Shown here: piece after piece, positions 46,164-55,475 of the stretch
Layout: each line of letters opens with the position of its first letter
Numbering within the stretch: the stretch's first letter is position 1
Position numbers and translations under genes: made by a program
The notes under the pieces: generated by a model
The model's database searches: none
What the model was told of the DNA's origin: nothing
Seen by the model: the letters and a program-made list of their open reading frames with translations, nothing else
NCBI RefSeq assembly: GCF_000758585.1
Contig: NZ_CP009281.1
Location: forward strand, 2,108,001 to 2,172,000
Length of the DNA stretch: 64,000 nt
Reading direction: 5' to 3'
Origin: Paenibacillus sp. FSL R5-0345
Lineage (GTDB): Bacteria; Bacillota; Bacilli; Paenibacillales; Paenibacillaceae

Positions 46164-46664
46164 ATGTCCTATCAAATGGCAGTCGATCTGTTGGAACGTA
46201 GAGGCGTATCACTTTCTTCTATTGCTGAGATCGTATATATTTTACAATCTGTTTATTATCCCGGTTTATCCAAGGAAGAATGCCTTTCCAGTGTGAAATC
46301 TGTTCTGGGAAAAAGAGAAGTGCAGTACACGTTAATGACGGGGATCGCACTTGATGAACTGGCAGAAAAAAGACTGCTTCCGCAGCCGCTCCAGGCAGTT
46401 ATGGAGGCGGATGAATCACTTTATGGTGCGGACGAGACTCTAGCCCTTGGTATCACAGGGGTATATGGGATGATCGGACTTACAGGATTTGGGTACTTGG
46501 ACAAAATAAAGCTTGGAATCATCGGTGAATTGAACGATGATAAGGGGAGTATTCATGTGTTCTTGGATGACCTTGTGGCGGGTATCGCTGCAGCTGCTTC
46601 TGCTAGAATTGCTCATCGGCATGAAGGAGCAAAAGTATATCCTATAGTCACGGACACGGAATAA
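46164..46664 (+). CDS. Phosphatidylglycerophosphatase A family protein (YutG-like)
   Basis: 166 residues of the PgpA/YutG family. Conserved pieces: EIVYILQSVYYPGLSKEECL, QYTLMTGIALDELAEKRLL and the C-terminal HVFLDDLVAGIAAAASA. Unlike E. coli PgpA this type is mostly soluble. The expected reaction is dephosphorylation of phosphatidylglycerol phosphate, but YutG-type members may do something else. GGAAAGGGG lies before the ATG. A small hairpin (CAGGG/CCCTG) is in the leader after dnaE. Confidence 0.8.
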   Translation: MSYQMAVDLLERRGVSLSSIAEIVYILQSVYYPGLSKEECLSSVKSVLGKREVQYTLMTGIALDELAEKRLLPQPLQAVMEADESLYGADETLALGITGVYGMIGLTGFGYLDKIKLGIIGELNDDKGSIHVFLDDLVAGIAAAASARIAHRHEGAKVYPIVTDTE

Positions 46665-46810
46665 ATGACTCGATTTATTTCGTTTGAACGAGTTCCTCAG
46701 TCTTGCTTCCTTTGCCCTACGCCTGTTGCGGGAAAAAAGAAAACTGTGTTATCATAATTCCATTATACGGGATACGGCTGGGAATTAAGATTGGGGAGGC
46801 CTTGCAAGGC

Positions 46811-46999
46811 ATGTGGACGGTAATATATATCGCGCCGACCGCCAAAGTGGCGGATATGATTAAGAGTAAGCTGACTGAAGAAGGTTTTTTAGTAAAATGC
46901 CGTCCAATCAATATGTCCAAGCAGCAGTTTGAGATATTGGTTCCTTCGGGTGAACTGGAGGAAGTACAGGAAGTCCTTAATCTTATTCTGCATCCCTGA
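46811..46999 (+). CDS. Small conserved protein upstream of accD
   Basis: 62 residues starting MWTVIYIAPTAKVADMIK, with a beta-alpha-beta build (LTEEGFLVKCRPI, QQFEILVPSGELEEVQEVLN) like a small ferredoxin-like or DUF2007-type domain. ATG 46811 with GGGGAGG 11 bp upstream is preferred; the frame runs further up to 46703 but that part has a non-coding look. The same small gene often precedes accD in Paenibacillus and Bacillus, sometimes called glutamate decarboxylase, a name its sequence does not justify. Confidence 0.75.
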   Translation: MWTVIYIAPTAKVADMIKSKLTEEGFLVKCRPINMSKQQFEILVPSGELEEVQEVLNLILHP

Positions 47000-47071
47000 A
47001 TTTCTATCAAGAGAAAAGTCATGACAGCGGCAAGCTGCATAACGCAAATAAACGGCTGAAGAGGTGCGGGT

Positions 47072-47965
47072 GTGTTCAAAGATTTATTTCAGAAGAAACG
47101 GAAGTACGCGACTATTCCTTCAGAACGTCTGGAGCGAAGCGGCGAGCCTGCAGAAGGCGAACGCCCCAAACGGGAAATTCCAGAAGGATTAATGAGTAAA
47201 TGTAATAAATGCGGAACGATCCAGTATAGCAAGGAATTGGAAAAGAATCTAAAAGTATGTCCTACTTGTGGTCATCATTTGCGCTTGAATGCTGTTGAGC
47301 GTATTGCTATGACGTTAGACCCAGAGGGCTTTATTGAGTTTGACAGTGAAATGTATTCCATAGATCCGCTGAAATTCCCGGGTTATGCTTCTAAACTGGA
47401 GCAGCAGCAACTAAAATCGGGACAAACTGATGCCGTGATTACGGGACAGGGATCTATTGGCGGACATTCAGTGATCGTAGCTGTGATGAATTTCGAATTT
47501 TTCTCCGGCAGTATGGGATCTGTGGTAGGTGAGAAGATTACCCGGGCGATTGAAGAAGCCACGGAGAAGCAGCTTCCACTCCTTATTTTCTCTACTTCAG
47601 GCGGAGCGAGAATGCAGGAGAGTATTTTAAGCCTTATGCAAATGGCGAAGACCAGTGCAGCCCTTGCTCGTTTTAATGAGGTGGGCGGCCTTTATATTTC
47701 TATAATTACAGATCCGACAACCGGCGGAGTCTCTGCAAGTTTTGCTAGTCTTGGCGATATTATTATTGCAGAGCCTGGAGCGGTATTCGGTTTCGCAGGA
47801 CGTATAGTCATTGAACAGACGATTCGCCAGAAGCTTCCGGATGATTTCCAGACAGCTGAATTTAATCTGCAGCATGGCTTGATTGATATGGTTGTGCACC
47901 GTAAAGAAATGCGCGCTACACTGACCAAAATTTTGGAATTGCATGATGTGAAAGGGGGATTTTAG
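47072..47965 (+). CDS. accD: Acetyl-CoA carboxylase carboxyltransferase subunit beta
   Basis: 297 residues. The zinc ribbon at about 44-66 has four cysteines (CNKCG and CPTCG). The crotonase-fold carboxyltransferase core follows with [37 protein letters not shown] and the oxyanion-hole glycines in [12 protein letters not shown]. With AccA it transfers CO2 from carboxybiotin to acetyl-CoA to give malonyl-CoA. GTG start at 47072 follows AAGAGGTG. It is 1 bp before accA, so the two are made together. Confidence 0.97.
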   Translation: MFKDLFQKKRKYATIPSERLERSGEPAEGERPKREIPEGLMSKCNKCGTIQYSKELEKNLKVCPTCGHHLRLNAVERIAMTLDPEGFIEFDSEMYSIDPLKFPGYASKLEQQQLKSGQTDAVITGQGSIGGHSVIVAVMNFEFFSGSMGSVVGEKITRAIEEATEKQLPLLIFSTSGGARMQESILSLMQMAKTSAALARFNEVGGLYISIITDPTTGGVSASFASLGDIIIAEPGAVFGFAGRIVIEQTIRQKLPDDFQTAEFNLQHGLIDMVVHRKEMRATLTKILELHDVKGGF

Positions 47966-47966
47966 G

Positions 47967-48968
47967 TTGGCAGGAGAGTTGCCTTTTGAAATGCCTCTAG
48001 TTGAAATGCGCAAGAAAATTGCCGAGCTAAAGCAGTTTGGCGAAGAGAAGGGTATTGATTTTACGGATGAGGTAGCAAGGTTGGAAGAACGGTACCGTGT
48101 GCTTGAGGAGGAAGTGTATTCTAATATCTCTCCTTCTCAAAAAATGCATCTAGCCAGACATCAAGGTCGTCCGACTTCACTTGATCTTATGGGACAGATC
48201 TTCACAGATTTTATTGAGCTGCACGGAGATCGGATGTTTGGGGATGATCTAGCTATTGTAGGCGGTATCGCGAAGCTGAACGGCGTCCCGGTTACGGTCA
48301 TTGGCCAGCAACGCGGTAAAGATACGAAAGAAAATATTTTACGCTTTTTCGGCAGCGCACACCCTGAAGGCTTCCGTAAAGCGCTACGTCTGATGCAGCA
48401 AGCGGACAAGTTCAAACGTCCCATTATTACCTTCGTGGATACGAAAGGCGCATATCCAGGCAATACAGCTGAGGAAAGAGGCCAGTCTGAAGCGATCGCG
48501 CGTAATTTGCGTGAAATGTCTCAGTTTGGTGTTCCTGTTATCTGTGTTGTCATCGGAGAAGGCGGAAGTGGCGGCGCACTAGCACTGGCAGTGGGTAACA
48601 GAGTGCTTATGCTGGAGCATGCCATCTATTCTGTAATATCTCCTAACGGGGCTGCTTCGATTCTATGGAAGGATGCTTCGAAGGCTGATCAAGCGGCGGA
48701 AGCCATGAAGATAACGGCATCTGATCTGCTTGAAATGGAAGTCGTTGAAGAGATTGTTCCTGAGCCAAAAGGTGGCGCACATCGTGATTACGAGGCTACA
48801 GCAGCTGCAATTAAGGATGCGTTATGGCGTCACTTGCAGGAGCTGATTTCTCTGAATAGTGCGGAGCTGAAAGAAGATCGTTACCGTAAATTCCGTAAAA
48901 TCGGTGAGTTTGCTGAAGCCCAGCAGGAGCAGATTTTCCTTGAAGAAGAAGTGGAATCTGAAGTGTAA
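47967..48968 (+). CDS. accA: Acetyl-CoA carboxylase carboxyltransferase subunit alpha
   Basis: 333 residues. N-terminal helical hairpin ([20 protein letters not shown]), carboxyltransferase core with [57 protein letters not shown] and [19 protein letters not shown] start at 47967 with AAGGGGG in the accD end. It forms the alpha2-beta2 carboxyltransferase with AccD. A terminator follows; pfkA is absent from its Bacillus position. Confidence 0.97.
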   Translation: MAGELPFEMPLVEMRKKIAELKQFGEEKGIDFTDEVARLEERYRVLEEEVYSNISPSQKMHLARHQGRPTSLDLMGQIFTDFIELHGDRMFGDDLAIVGGIAKLNGVPVTVIGQQRGKDTKENILRFFGSAHPEGFRKALRLMQQADKFKRPIITFVDTKGAYPGNTAEERGQSEAIARNLREMSQFGVPVICVVIGEGGSGGALALAVGNRVLMLEHAIYSVISPNGAASILWKDASKADQAAEAMKITASDLLEMEVVEEIVPEPKGGAHRDYEATAAAIKDALWRHLQELISLNSAELKEDRYRKFRKIGEFAEAQQEQIFLEEEVESEV

Positions 48969-49055
48969 GAAGGGTGTTGCCATTTGCACTTTAAGACATA
49001 TAACCATACTTAGTGGACCATATTGAATTAAGTGTAAATTATACATTTTATTGGA

Positions 49056-49101
49056 ATTAAAATAATCTCGACGCAATGCCGGGATTATTTTAATTTTTTT
49101 T
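49056..49101 (+). terminator. Terminator after accDA
   Basis: Stem ATTAAAATAATC/GATTATTTTAAT with eight T residues. The rest of the 332-bp accA-pyk gap (49102-49300) carries the pyk leader; no clear consensus promoter, and no remnant of pfkA that I can see. Confidence 0.85.
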
Positions 49102-49300
49102 GTGCGTTCAGATAATTCGAGCTCAAATTACATCTAAAAGAGCCTACAACATTGATTTTGTGTCTAAGTTGCAGTAATATTCATAAGGGCGTAGTTAAAG
49201 GCACATGTGACAAAGTTCCTATTTAATTAGTTAGCCTTGTAGTAGATTTTGTAGTTGGAAAAAGTGAGACAGAGAGAACGAAAAAACGGAGGAAAACCTA

Positions 49301-50719
49301 ATGCGGAAAAGTAAAATTGTATGTACGATCGGACCTGCGAGTGAATCGTTGGAGAATATCAAAAAATTGATTTTGGCTGGTATGAATGTGGCCCGTTTGA
49401 ATTTCTCCCACGGCGATTTTGAAGAGCATGGTGCTCGGATTAAAACGATCCGTCAAGCATCTAAGGAACTGAACAAAACTGTTGCTATCCTGCTCGATAC
49501 AAAAGGACCGGAGATTCGCACAGGCAAGTTGGAAGTAGAACCGATTGAACTAGTTCAGGACGAGTACCTGACACTAACTACGGAAGAAATCCTTGGCACC
49601 CAAGAACGTATTTCCATCACGTACAGCGAGCTTCCTAATGATGTTCAAGTAGGCTCCACTATCCTTATTGATGACGGTCTAATTGGTTTGACAGTTGTCG
49701 ACATTCAAGGTACAGAAATCAAGACCCGTATTGTAAACGGTGGTACGATCAAGAGCAAAAAGGGCGTTAACGTACCAGGAGTAAACATCTCCTTGCCGGG
49801 TATTACGGAAAAAGACACCAACGATATTCTTTTCGGTATCGAACAGGACATCGATTTTATCGCCGCTTCCTTCGTTCGCAAAGCTAGCGACGTTCAGGAA
49901 ATTCGTGAGCTGCTTGCGAAAAACAACGCTTCTCACATTCAAATCATTTCCAAAATCGAAAACCAACAAGGTGTTGACAACCTTGATGAAATTCTAGAAG
50001 CTTCCGACGGCCTGATGGTTGCTCGTGGTGACCTTGGTGTTGAAATCCCAGCTGAAGATGTACCTTTGGCTCAAAAATTGATGATTCAAAAATGTAACGT
50101 TGCTGGCAAACCAGTAATCACAGCTACACAAATGCTGGATTCTATGCAACGTAACCCACGTCCTACTCGCGCTGAAGCAAGTGACGTAGCAAACGCTATT
50201 TTCGACGGAACAGATGCAATCATGCTTTCCGGAGAAACTGCTGCTGGTAAATATCCAGTAGAATCCGTTCTTACAATGTCCCGTATTGCTGAGAAAGCGG
50301 AGTCCGCACTGGATCACCATGAAATTTTCTCGAAACAACAAACTGCACAAGAAACTACAGTTACAGAAGCGATCAGCCAATCCGTTGCAATTTCCGCTTT
50401 GGATCTGAACGCTAAGGCTATTCTTTCTTCGACGGTTACAGGTCATACTGCACGCGTTGTTTCCAAATACCGTCCTAAAGCACCAATCATTGCTGTTACG
50501 ACACAAGAAAGAACTATGCGTCAATTGTCCCTCGTTTGGGGCGTAACACCAGTATTCGGTAAAGTAGCTACTTCCACAGATGAATTGCTTGAAACAGCAA
50601 TCCAAGGTGGTAAGGATTCCGGTCTGGTTCATGCTGGCGACCTAGTTGTGATTACTGCAGGAATTCCACTTGGACGTTCCGGTTCCACTAACTTGGTAAA
50701 AGTAAGCACAATCGAGTAG
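49301..50719 (+). CDS. pyk: Pyruvate kinase
   Basis: 472 residues. Signature pieces: [20 protein letters not shown], the substrate and Mg site with [15 protein letters not shown] and [15 protein letters not shown], and [18 protein letters not shown]. It converts phosphoenolpyruvate and ADP to pyruvate and ATP. It ends after the C (allosteric) domain at [12 protein letters not shown] and lacks the extra PEP-utiliser-like C-terminal domain present in B. subtilis Pyk (about 585 residues). Codons are strongly biased (many AAC, TTC, CGT), as in highly expressed genes. GGAGG is before the ATG. Confidence 0.97.
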   Translation: MRKSKIVCTIGPASESLENIKKLILAGMNVARLNFSHGDFEEHGARIKTIRQASKELNKTVAILLDTKGPEIRTGKLEVEPIELVQDEYLTLTTEEILGTQERISITYSELPNDVQVGSTILIDDGLIGLTVVDIQGTEIKTRIVNGGTIKSKKGVNVPGVNISLPGITEKDTNDILFGIEQDIDFIAASFVRKASDVQEIRELLAKNNASHIQIISKIENQQGVDNLDEILEASDGLMVARGDLGVEIPAEDVPLAQKLMIQKCNVAGKPVITATQMLDSMQRNPRPTRAEASDVANAIFDGTDAIMLSGETAAGKYPVESVLTMSRIAEKAESALDHHEIFSKQQTAQETTVTEAISQSVAISALDLNAKAILSSTVTGHTARVVSKYRPKAPIIAVTTQERTMRQLSLVWGVTPVFGKVATSTDELLETAIQGGKDSGLVHAGDLVVITAGIPLGRSGSTNLVKVSTIE

Positions 50720-50764
50720 TACTCGACTGGCTTTGCCTGATTCGTAGTATATATTTTAAAATAT

Positions 50765-50815
50765 AAGAGCTGTCTCAGATGTAGTGAAAACCTACAAGTG
50801 AGGCAGCTTTTTTTT
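50765..50815 (+). terminator. Terminator after pyk
   Basis: Stem AAGAGCTGTCTCA/TGAGGCAGCTTT with inner pairing TGTAG/CTACA and eight T residues. Confidence 0.9.
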
Positions 50816-50835
50816 ACTTGAATCCATTCAAACTG

Positions 50836-51540
50836 TTAGTTTATACGTTTGACGCTAAAAGAGTCCCCTCGATGGCTTGGACTGGAAGGAACCGCAACGG
50901 TGATGTTATTCTGGACCATGATCCCTCCGTTAGAAAGAGTTAACCTAGGCCGTTTTCCGTTAATTCGACAGCAATTGAAATAGGTTGTACAGACGCGGGC
51001 CAGCTTTGCGATGGAACCATCGACCTCGGGAGCCTCCATTATCCATTCGCCGGACGTTTGTGGACCGGTATACCGCTGGAGCGTTCGGAAGGCCCAATTT
51101 CGGCTTAAATTTCGGAGTGTGATAGACCATTTTGTGTGGCTTATTTTCGTGATAGTACCCTTCATATGATCTCCCGGGTATACTGGAAAAGAGATTACAG
51201 TCTCAGCGTCAGGCAGGATTTCCCACCAGGCGTAGTAACGGGCAATCCCATTTACGAATTCATGACCTGTTCCCGTCTGGATAAGGCTGCTGTTCTTGAA
51301 TCCGTCGATGCCAATCCATGCAGAGGAATAGGTGGATTTGTAGGTTGGTTTAACGTATGGGACGATCCATTCACCGGAAATGCGGTTGAAAGCGCCTTTT
51401 CTGCCAGTAACAGTGTAGCCACTCCAGTTCTTAGATGACCAGCCGAAGGCTGAGCTCTGTTTATTGCTCGCATTAGACTTGTCTGTTAGACAGGGATGAT
51501 TTACCATGAGAGGATTATGATTTATGCTCAACTTGTCCAC
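50836..51540 (-). CDS. Glutamic endopeptidase, peptidase G1 (eqolisin) family
   Basis: 234 residues. The beta-sandwich G1 signature is clear: SSKNWSGYTVTGRKGAFN, ISGEWIVPYVKPT, SSAWIGIDGF, then the catalytic Gln in LIQTGTG and the catalytic Glu in GEWIMEAPEV. Eqolisins were first known as acid proteases of filamentous fungi, with bacterial members found later. No N-terminal signal peptide is visible (MDKLSINHNPLMVNHPC), which is unusual for this usually secreted group. GTG start at 51540 is uncertain; a TTG at 51531 is an alternative. It has no counterpart between pyk and fxsA in B. subtilis. Confidence 0.85.
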   Translation of the reverse strand: MDKLSINHNPLMVNHPCLTDKSNASNKQSSAFGWSSKNWSGYTVTGRKGAFNRISGEWIVPYVKPTYKSTYSSAWIGIDGFKNSSLIQTGTGHEFVNGIARYYAWWEILPDAETVISFPVYPGDHMKGTITKISHTKWSITLRNLSRNWAFRTLQRYTGPQTSGEWIMEAPEVDGSIAKLARVCTTYFNCCRINGKRPRLTLSNGGIMVQNNITVAVPSSPSHRGDSFSVKRIN

Positions 51541-51727
51541 CGCCTTTATAGTACTGCTATATTAAATGCGATGATTACATAGGAAGTACGGGTATTCTGT
51601 TAAAATATAAAAATATTAAGCTCCATACTTTATGAGCCTATAGTTATCGCTTAAACGTATACCGTCCTTATAAGTGGCCGAAGGCATTTATACTTAATTA
51701 AGAAGTTAGAGAGGACTTTTAGCACAA

Positions 51728-52912
51728 ATGGAAAAACTATCGAAGCTGCGCGGCTTTTATCTATTCTTAGGATTGGCCGGAGGTTCATTTGGCTCCTATC
51801 TTTCGCTGCTCTTGGTCCACAATGGACTTAATAGCGGACAGATAGGTATACTAATGGCAACAGGTACGCTAATAGCGATCACCATTCAGCCGATGTGGGG
51901 GATTATCTCTGATCGGTATAATCAGACACGTTTAGTACTAATCCTAAGTGTGGCGGTTCCGGCTTTATTAGCCGTGTTTTATCGTTCGGAATATTTCATT
52001 GTGCTCCTTCTGGTGTATACGTGCTCAACGATCTTCTCTTCTACACAGGCTCCTATAGCCGATTCTTACGCGATCTCAGCGGCGAATAGAGCTGGGGCCA
52101 CTTATGGTAGCATTCGGCTTATGATGAGCATTGGAGCGGCTCTGGGAGCTTATGCAGGGGGAGTGTATGTATCCACCTTCTCTGTATCCACGATATGGCT
52201 GCCTTTTCTCTTTTTTAATGTGATTGCGGTTCTTATTGCGTTTACATTGCCGAAGCAGGCGGAAGAGAATCATATGATGAGGCAATCGTTTACTCAGGGG
52301 GTAAGACAACTGCTGGGGAATCGGGTCTTCCTTGCTTTTTTGGGCGGCAGCTTTCTTGTGAATCAGACGATGACTGCCTTTGGTACATATTTTGTAATCG
52401 CTTTTCAATCGGTTGGAGGCTCCACTCGCTATGCAGGGATTGCTCTTTTTCTCGCATCGGTGACTAATGTACCCTCCATGCTGTTTGCTTCTAAGGTGAT
52501 CAAGAAGCTAGGGCGTGAGCGTACCTTGCTCCTTGGGGCCCTTATTTATGTTTTGCGATGGGGTATTCAGGTTGCTTTTCCTTATCCATCAGTAATGATC
52601 GGTGTGCAGGTGCTGCACGGTCTTTCGTTTGGGTTCTTTTATATTGCTGCAGTCGAATATGTATCTCAGATCACTTCTAACGAGATGCAGGCCACTGGTC
52701 AAAGTGTATTTAATATGGTGTTCTCAGGTTTTGCTGGCATTGTCGGTAATTTACTGAATGGATTTTTGCTTAATCAAGGCGGGGTAGAAGTAATGAATCT
52801 GTCTTGTATGTTGAGCTCTATCGCAGGCGCAATGCTGCTGTTCTATGTTGCCAGAAGCTCTCGGCGCAAATTATCAACAACAACGTTACCTTCAGAAGGG
52901 GTTCAGGCTTAA
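51728..52912 (+). CDS. MFS transporter (MFS_1-like, LacY-type fold)
   Basis: 394 residues with 12 TM segments. Start LRGFYLFLGLAGGSFGSYLS, then GILMATGTLIAITIQPMWG and the loop SDRYNQTRL of the MFS type; second half GRERTLLLGALIYVLRWGIQ. It resembles the nucleoside/sugar:proton (LacY-like) branch often labelled MFS_1_like. GAGAGGAC lies before the ATG. 38 bp before the thioesterase gene; co-transcription possible. Substrate unknown. Confidence 0.82.
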   Translation: MEKLSKLRGFYLFLGLAGGSFGSYLSLLLVHNGLNSGQIGILMATGTLIAITIQPMWGIISDRYNQTRLVLILSVAVPALLAVFYRSEYFIVLLLVYTCSTIFSSTQAPIADSYAISAANRAGATYGSIRLMMSIGAALGAYAGGVYVSTFSVSTIWLPFLFFNVIAVLIAFTLPKQAEENHMMRQSFTQGVRQLLGNRVFLAFLGGSFLVNQTMTAFGTYFVIAFQSVGGSTRYAGIALFLASVTNVPSMLFASKVIKKLGRERTLLLGALIYVLRWGIQVAFPYPSVMIGVQVLHGLSFGFFYIAAVEYVSQITSNEMQATGQSVFNMVFSGFAGIVGNLLNGFLLNQGGVEVMNLSCMLSSIAGAMLLFYVARSSRRKLSTTTLPSEGVQA

Positions 52913-52950
52913 ATGCTCCCCTGCTGCTATGCCGAAAGGAGTATTTTTAG

Positions 52951-53478
52951 ATGGAATTAGAGCGAGCTGGCTTACCCAGCCGATGGTATAAGTCGACCTT
53001 GCGTGTTCGATATCAGGAAAGTGATCAGATGGGCGTTGTGTATCATGCGAATTATTTGAACTGGTTTGAGTCCGGTCGTACAGAGATGTTCCGTCAGGTT
53101 GGTTTTACTTATCGTGAACTTGAGAAACAAGGTGTCTTACTTCCTGTCACTTCAGCAGATTTGCAATTTAAAAGTCCGGCGCGATATGATGATCTTATCA
53201 CCGTGTATGCGCGAATGATTACTTTCTCAGCGTTAAGAGTCGTATTTGAGTATCAAGTGCGGAGACTTTCGGAAGAAGAAGGTAGAAATTCAGAAGATTT
53301 AGTAGCTACTTTAGGGGAGTTGCGGTCGATGGATCCACCTGGGGAGCTGTTAGTTACCGGCACGACAAGTCATGTTTGGGTGAACCGGGAATGGAGGCCT
53401 GCCAGGCTGGATAGAGCCCTTCCAGAGCTCTTTCACGCAATAAAAGAGGCGCTGCGGGAAGAAGGGAGTTCAGTATGA
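52951..53478 (+). CDS. Acyl-CoA thioesterase (YbgC/FadM hot-dog family)
   Basis: 175 residues with a hot-dog fold. The 4HBT signature holds the catalytic aspartate: VRYQESDQMGVVYHANYLNW (Q-x-D-x-x-G-x-x-Y/F), then FESGRTEMFRQVG. A longer insert (RRLSEEEGRNSEDL) and C-terminal tail than E. coli YbgC. GAAAGGAG lies before the ATG. The stop overlaps fxsA by 4 bp. Confidence 0.88.
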   Translation: MELERAGLPSRWYKSTLRVRYQESDQMGVVYHANYLNWFESGRTEMFRQVGFTYRELEKQGVLLPVTSADLQFKSPARYDDLITVYARMITFSALRVVFEYQVRRLSEEEGRNSEDLVATLGELRSMDPPGELLVTGTTSHVWVNREWRPARLDRALPELFHAIKEALREEGSSV

Positions 53479-53873
53479 TTAGAAGCAAATGGTTATGGGC
53501 TGGACTATTTATTATTCCTGCTGTGGAATTATTCGGTTTTATCTACGTAGCAGATCAACTTGGAGCATTCAAAACACTGCTGCTTATGCTGACCACTTCG
53601 GTAATCGGCCTGCTAATGATGCGTTTTGAAGGTAAGAAGGTGCTTCAGGATAGCAAAACACATATGCAGGAGGGCCGTGTTCCTGGTCGGACGATGCTGG
53701 ACGGCTTATGTATTTTTTTTGGAGGATTGCTGCTGATATTGCCGGGCTTCGTAACCGATATTGTCGGGTTCACGCTAGTTTTTCCATTGACTCGGCCTTT
53801 GTACCGTATATTTTTGCTGAAGTGGATTGAGAAGAAGATGAAGAATGGCACCTTCACCTTTTACCGTCGTTAG
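53475..53873 (+). CDS. fxsA: FxsA-family membrane protein
   Basis: 132 residues: FIIPAVELFGFIYVADQLGA, TTSVIGLLMMRFEGKKVLQ, FFGGLLLILPGFVTDIVGFT, the last being the FxsA/YtzA-type signature. E. coli FxsA over-expression relieves phage T7 exclusion by F; the native role is unknown. Conserved position before ytvI-citZ in Bacillus. The ATG overlaps the thioesterase stop (ATGA). Confidence 0.9.
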   Translation: MIRSKWLWAGLFIIPAVELFGFIYVADQLGAFKTLLLMLTTSVIGLLMMRFEGKKVLQDSKTHMQEGRVPGRTMLDGLCIFFGGLLLILPGFVTDIVGFTLVFPLTRPLYRIFLLKWIEKKMKNGTFTFYRR

Positions 53874-53891
53874 AATCCTGTTCACAACAAT

Positions 53892-53933
53892 AACAGAGCG
53901 GACCCCTGTCATTGACGAAGGGCCCGCTCTGTT
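53892..53933. terminator. Bidirectional terminator between fxsA and ytvI
   Basis: Stem AACAGAGCGGACCC/GGGCCCGCTCTGTT with a 14-nt loop between convergent genes. Confidence 0.85.
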
Positions 53934-53964
53934 TGCTATTTTGCGAATTGATAATTATGGGTTC

Positions 53965-55080
53965 CTATCTTAATCGGCCGCTAACAATGTAGCTGTGTAA
54001 AGCTCGGAATACGCCGGCACGGTTAAAGGCAACAAGGATAACAAGAACAACAGGTCCGATGATTAGCCCTAGCATACCGAATAATTGCAGGCCGGCGAAC
54101 ATGCCAATCAACATGGCAAGGGGATCAAGTCCAATGCTGCTCGCGAGCACTTTTGGCTCAAGCACCTGCCGGGTAATAAGGATAACGGCATAGAGTATGG
54201 AGAGTCCGATTCCCAGTGCCAGATTGTCCGTCATATAAGAGTACAGCGCCCAAGGCAGCATCACAATTCCCACACCGAGATAAGGCAGCAGATCCACAAA
54301 GCCAATCATTAAGCCGATAGCAAACGCGGACTTCACGCCCAGCAGCAACAGCCCGATCACAACAATGATCGCTGTGATAGAGATCAGGATAACCTGAGCG
54401 CGGAGATAACCGAAAAGCGCTCTGCGTAAATCTCTCCAGATATCAGATACAGGCTTTAGGAATGCTGTTGGCAGCCAGCTTGTGAATTTCTCATTATGAC
54501 GCTCCCAACTTGTACTAATGAAAAAGGCAGCAAGAACAACCACGATAAGAATTGTACCCATACTAGGAAGTGCGGAGATCAGTTTCAATATTACATTAAA
54601 AAATCCTGTGACTACTTGAGTGACTGCGTATCCTACGGTTTCCGTTGTTCTGCTGATATTGCTGTCAATCGTAGCATGATAGTCAGGATTGTCGCGGTAG
54701 AATTGATTAATTTGGTTGATGATATTCTGTAAGCTTGCATTCTGGCTTAAGGACATCAGGAGATCTTTCCATTGGTCGGTGTGGAGATTAAAGGTCTGAA
54801 GCAGGACGATTAATTCTTTAACGAGTCTTGTAATCATCGCGGTCAGGACCAGTGCGATTCCACCTATGTAAAATAACAGAGCGAGCGATACCGCCAACCA
54901 GCCTGGTAATTTGAAGCCTTTCAGAATAAGCACTAATGGATGCATGATATAGGCGAGCAGCCAAGCGAGCAGCAGCGGGTATAACAGCGGAAGCAATAGA
55001 TAGATTGCCAGCAGGAGGATGGAAGTAGCCAGAACGACCCATAGGCCGCGCAGCAGCCTTTTTAATACCAAACGATCCAT
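53965..55080 (-). CDS. ytvI: Sporulation integral membrane protein YtvI (AI-2E exporter fold)
   Basis: 371 residues with about 7-8 TM segments in the AI-2E/PerM pattern: PLLLAWLLAYIMHPLVLIL, a cytoplasmic/extracytoplasmic stretch with SQNASLQNIINQINQFYRDN, then GFVDLLPYLGVGIVMLPWAL and PKVLASSIGLDPLAMLIGMF. Position next to citZ and sequence fit YtvI, reported as a sporulation membrane protein in B. subtilis. Starts ATG 55080; no convincing sigma-E promoter was found upstream. Confidence 0.87.
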   Translation of the reverse strand: MDRLVLKRLLRGLWVVLATSILLLAIYLLLPLLYPLLLAWLLAYIMHPLVLILKGFKLPGWLAVSLALLFYIGGIALVLTAMITRLVKELIVLLQTFNLHTDQWKDLLMSLSQNASLQNIINQINQFYRDNPDYHATIDSNISRTTETVGYAVTQVVTGFFNVILKLISALPSMGTILIVVVLAAFFISTSWERHNEKFTSWLPTAFLKPVSDIWRDLRRALFGYLRAQVILISITAIIVVIGLLLLGVKSAFAIGLMIGFVDLLPYLGVGIVMLPWALYSYMTDNLALGIGLSILYAVILITRQVLEPKVLASSIGLDPLAMLIGMFAGLQLFGMLGLIIGPVVLVILVAFNRAGVFRALHSYIVSGRLR

Positions 55081-55397
55081 ACTGAGACCACACCTTCTTC
55101 ATTCCTGCACATACAGGGGAATAAGAGCTCGTCTTCATATATATTCATAGAACCTATTTAAAGACTAGAATATAGGATAAATATTAGAATGGGCCGGAAT
55201 CTCTAAACTGAAATGGCAATATTGAATCAGGGGTTTAGAAGTTTTTTTCTATCTCTCTGATAAAATCATTTGATGCGCTGCAAAGCTTCCACATTGTTCA
55301 CATAACCGACAAAATCCAGTATGATGAATAAAGATACGAGTATGTTGGTCATTCAGCATTCCTGACAGAAATGTTTTTTAACGCACTTTTTAGATTT

Positions 55398-55426
55398 TAT
55401 AATGCTTTAAATTGGAAATGTTTTCA
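55398..55426 (+). promoter_or_regulatory. citZ promoter -10 and cre-like CcpA site
   Basis: TATAAT at 55398-55403, with TGGAAATGTTTTCA at 55413-55426 (two mismatches to the cre consensus) just downstream, where CcpA would block initiation. The -35 region is weak (TTTTTA at 17 bp). The remainder of 55081-55475 shows nothing else. Confidence 0.5.
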
Positions 55427-55475
55427 TTGAAGTGAAGATTGTTTTTATACCTTGTTGGCAAAGGAGAGATATGCT

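Noticed and set aside
55081..55160. Sigma-E promoter for ytvI
   Set aside because: ATATAT stretches exist but no -10 like CATAnnAT at the right distance.
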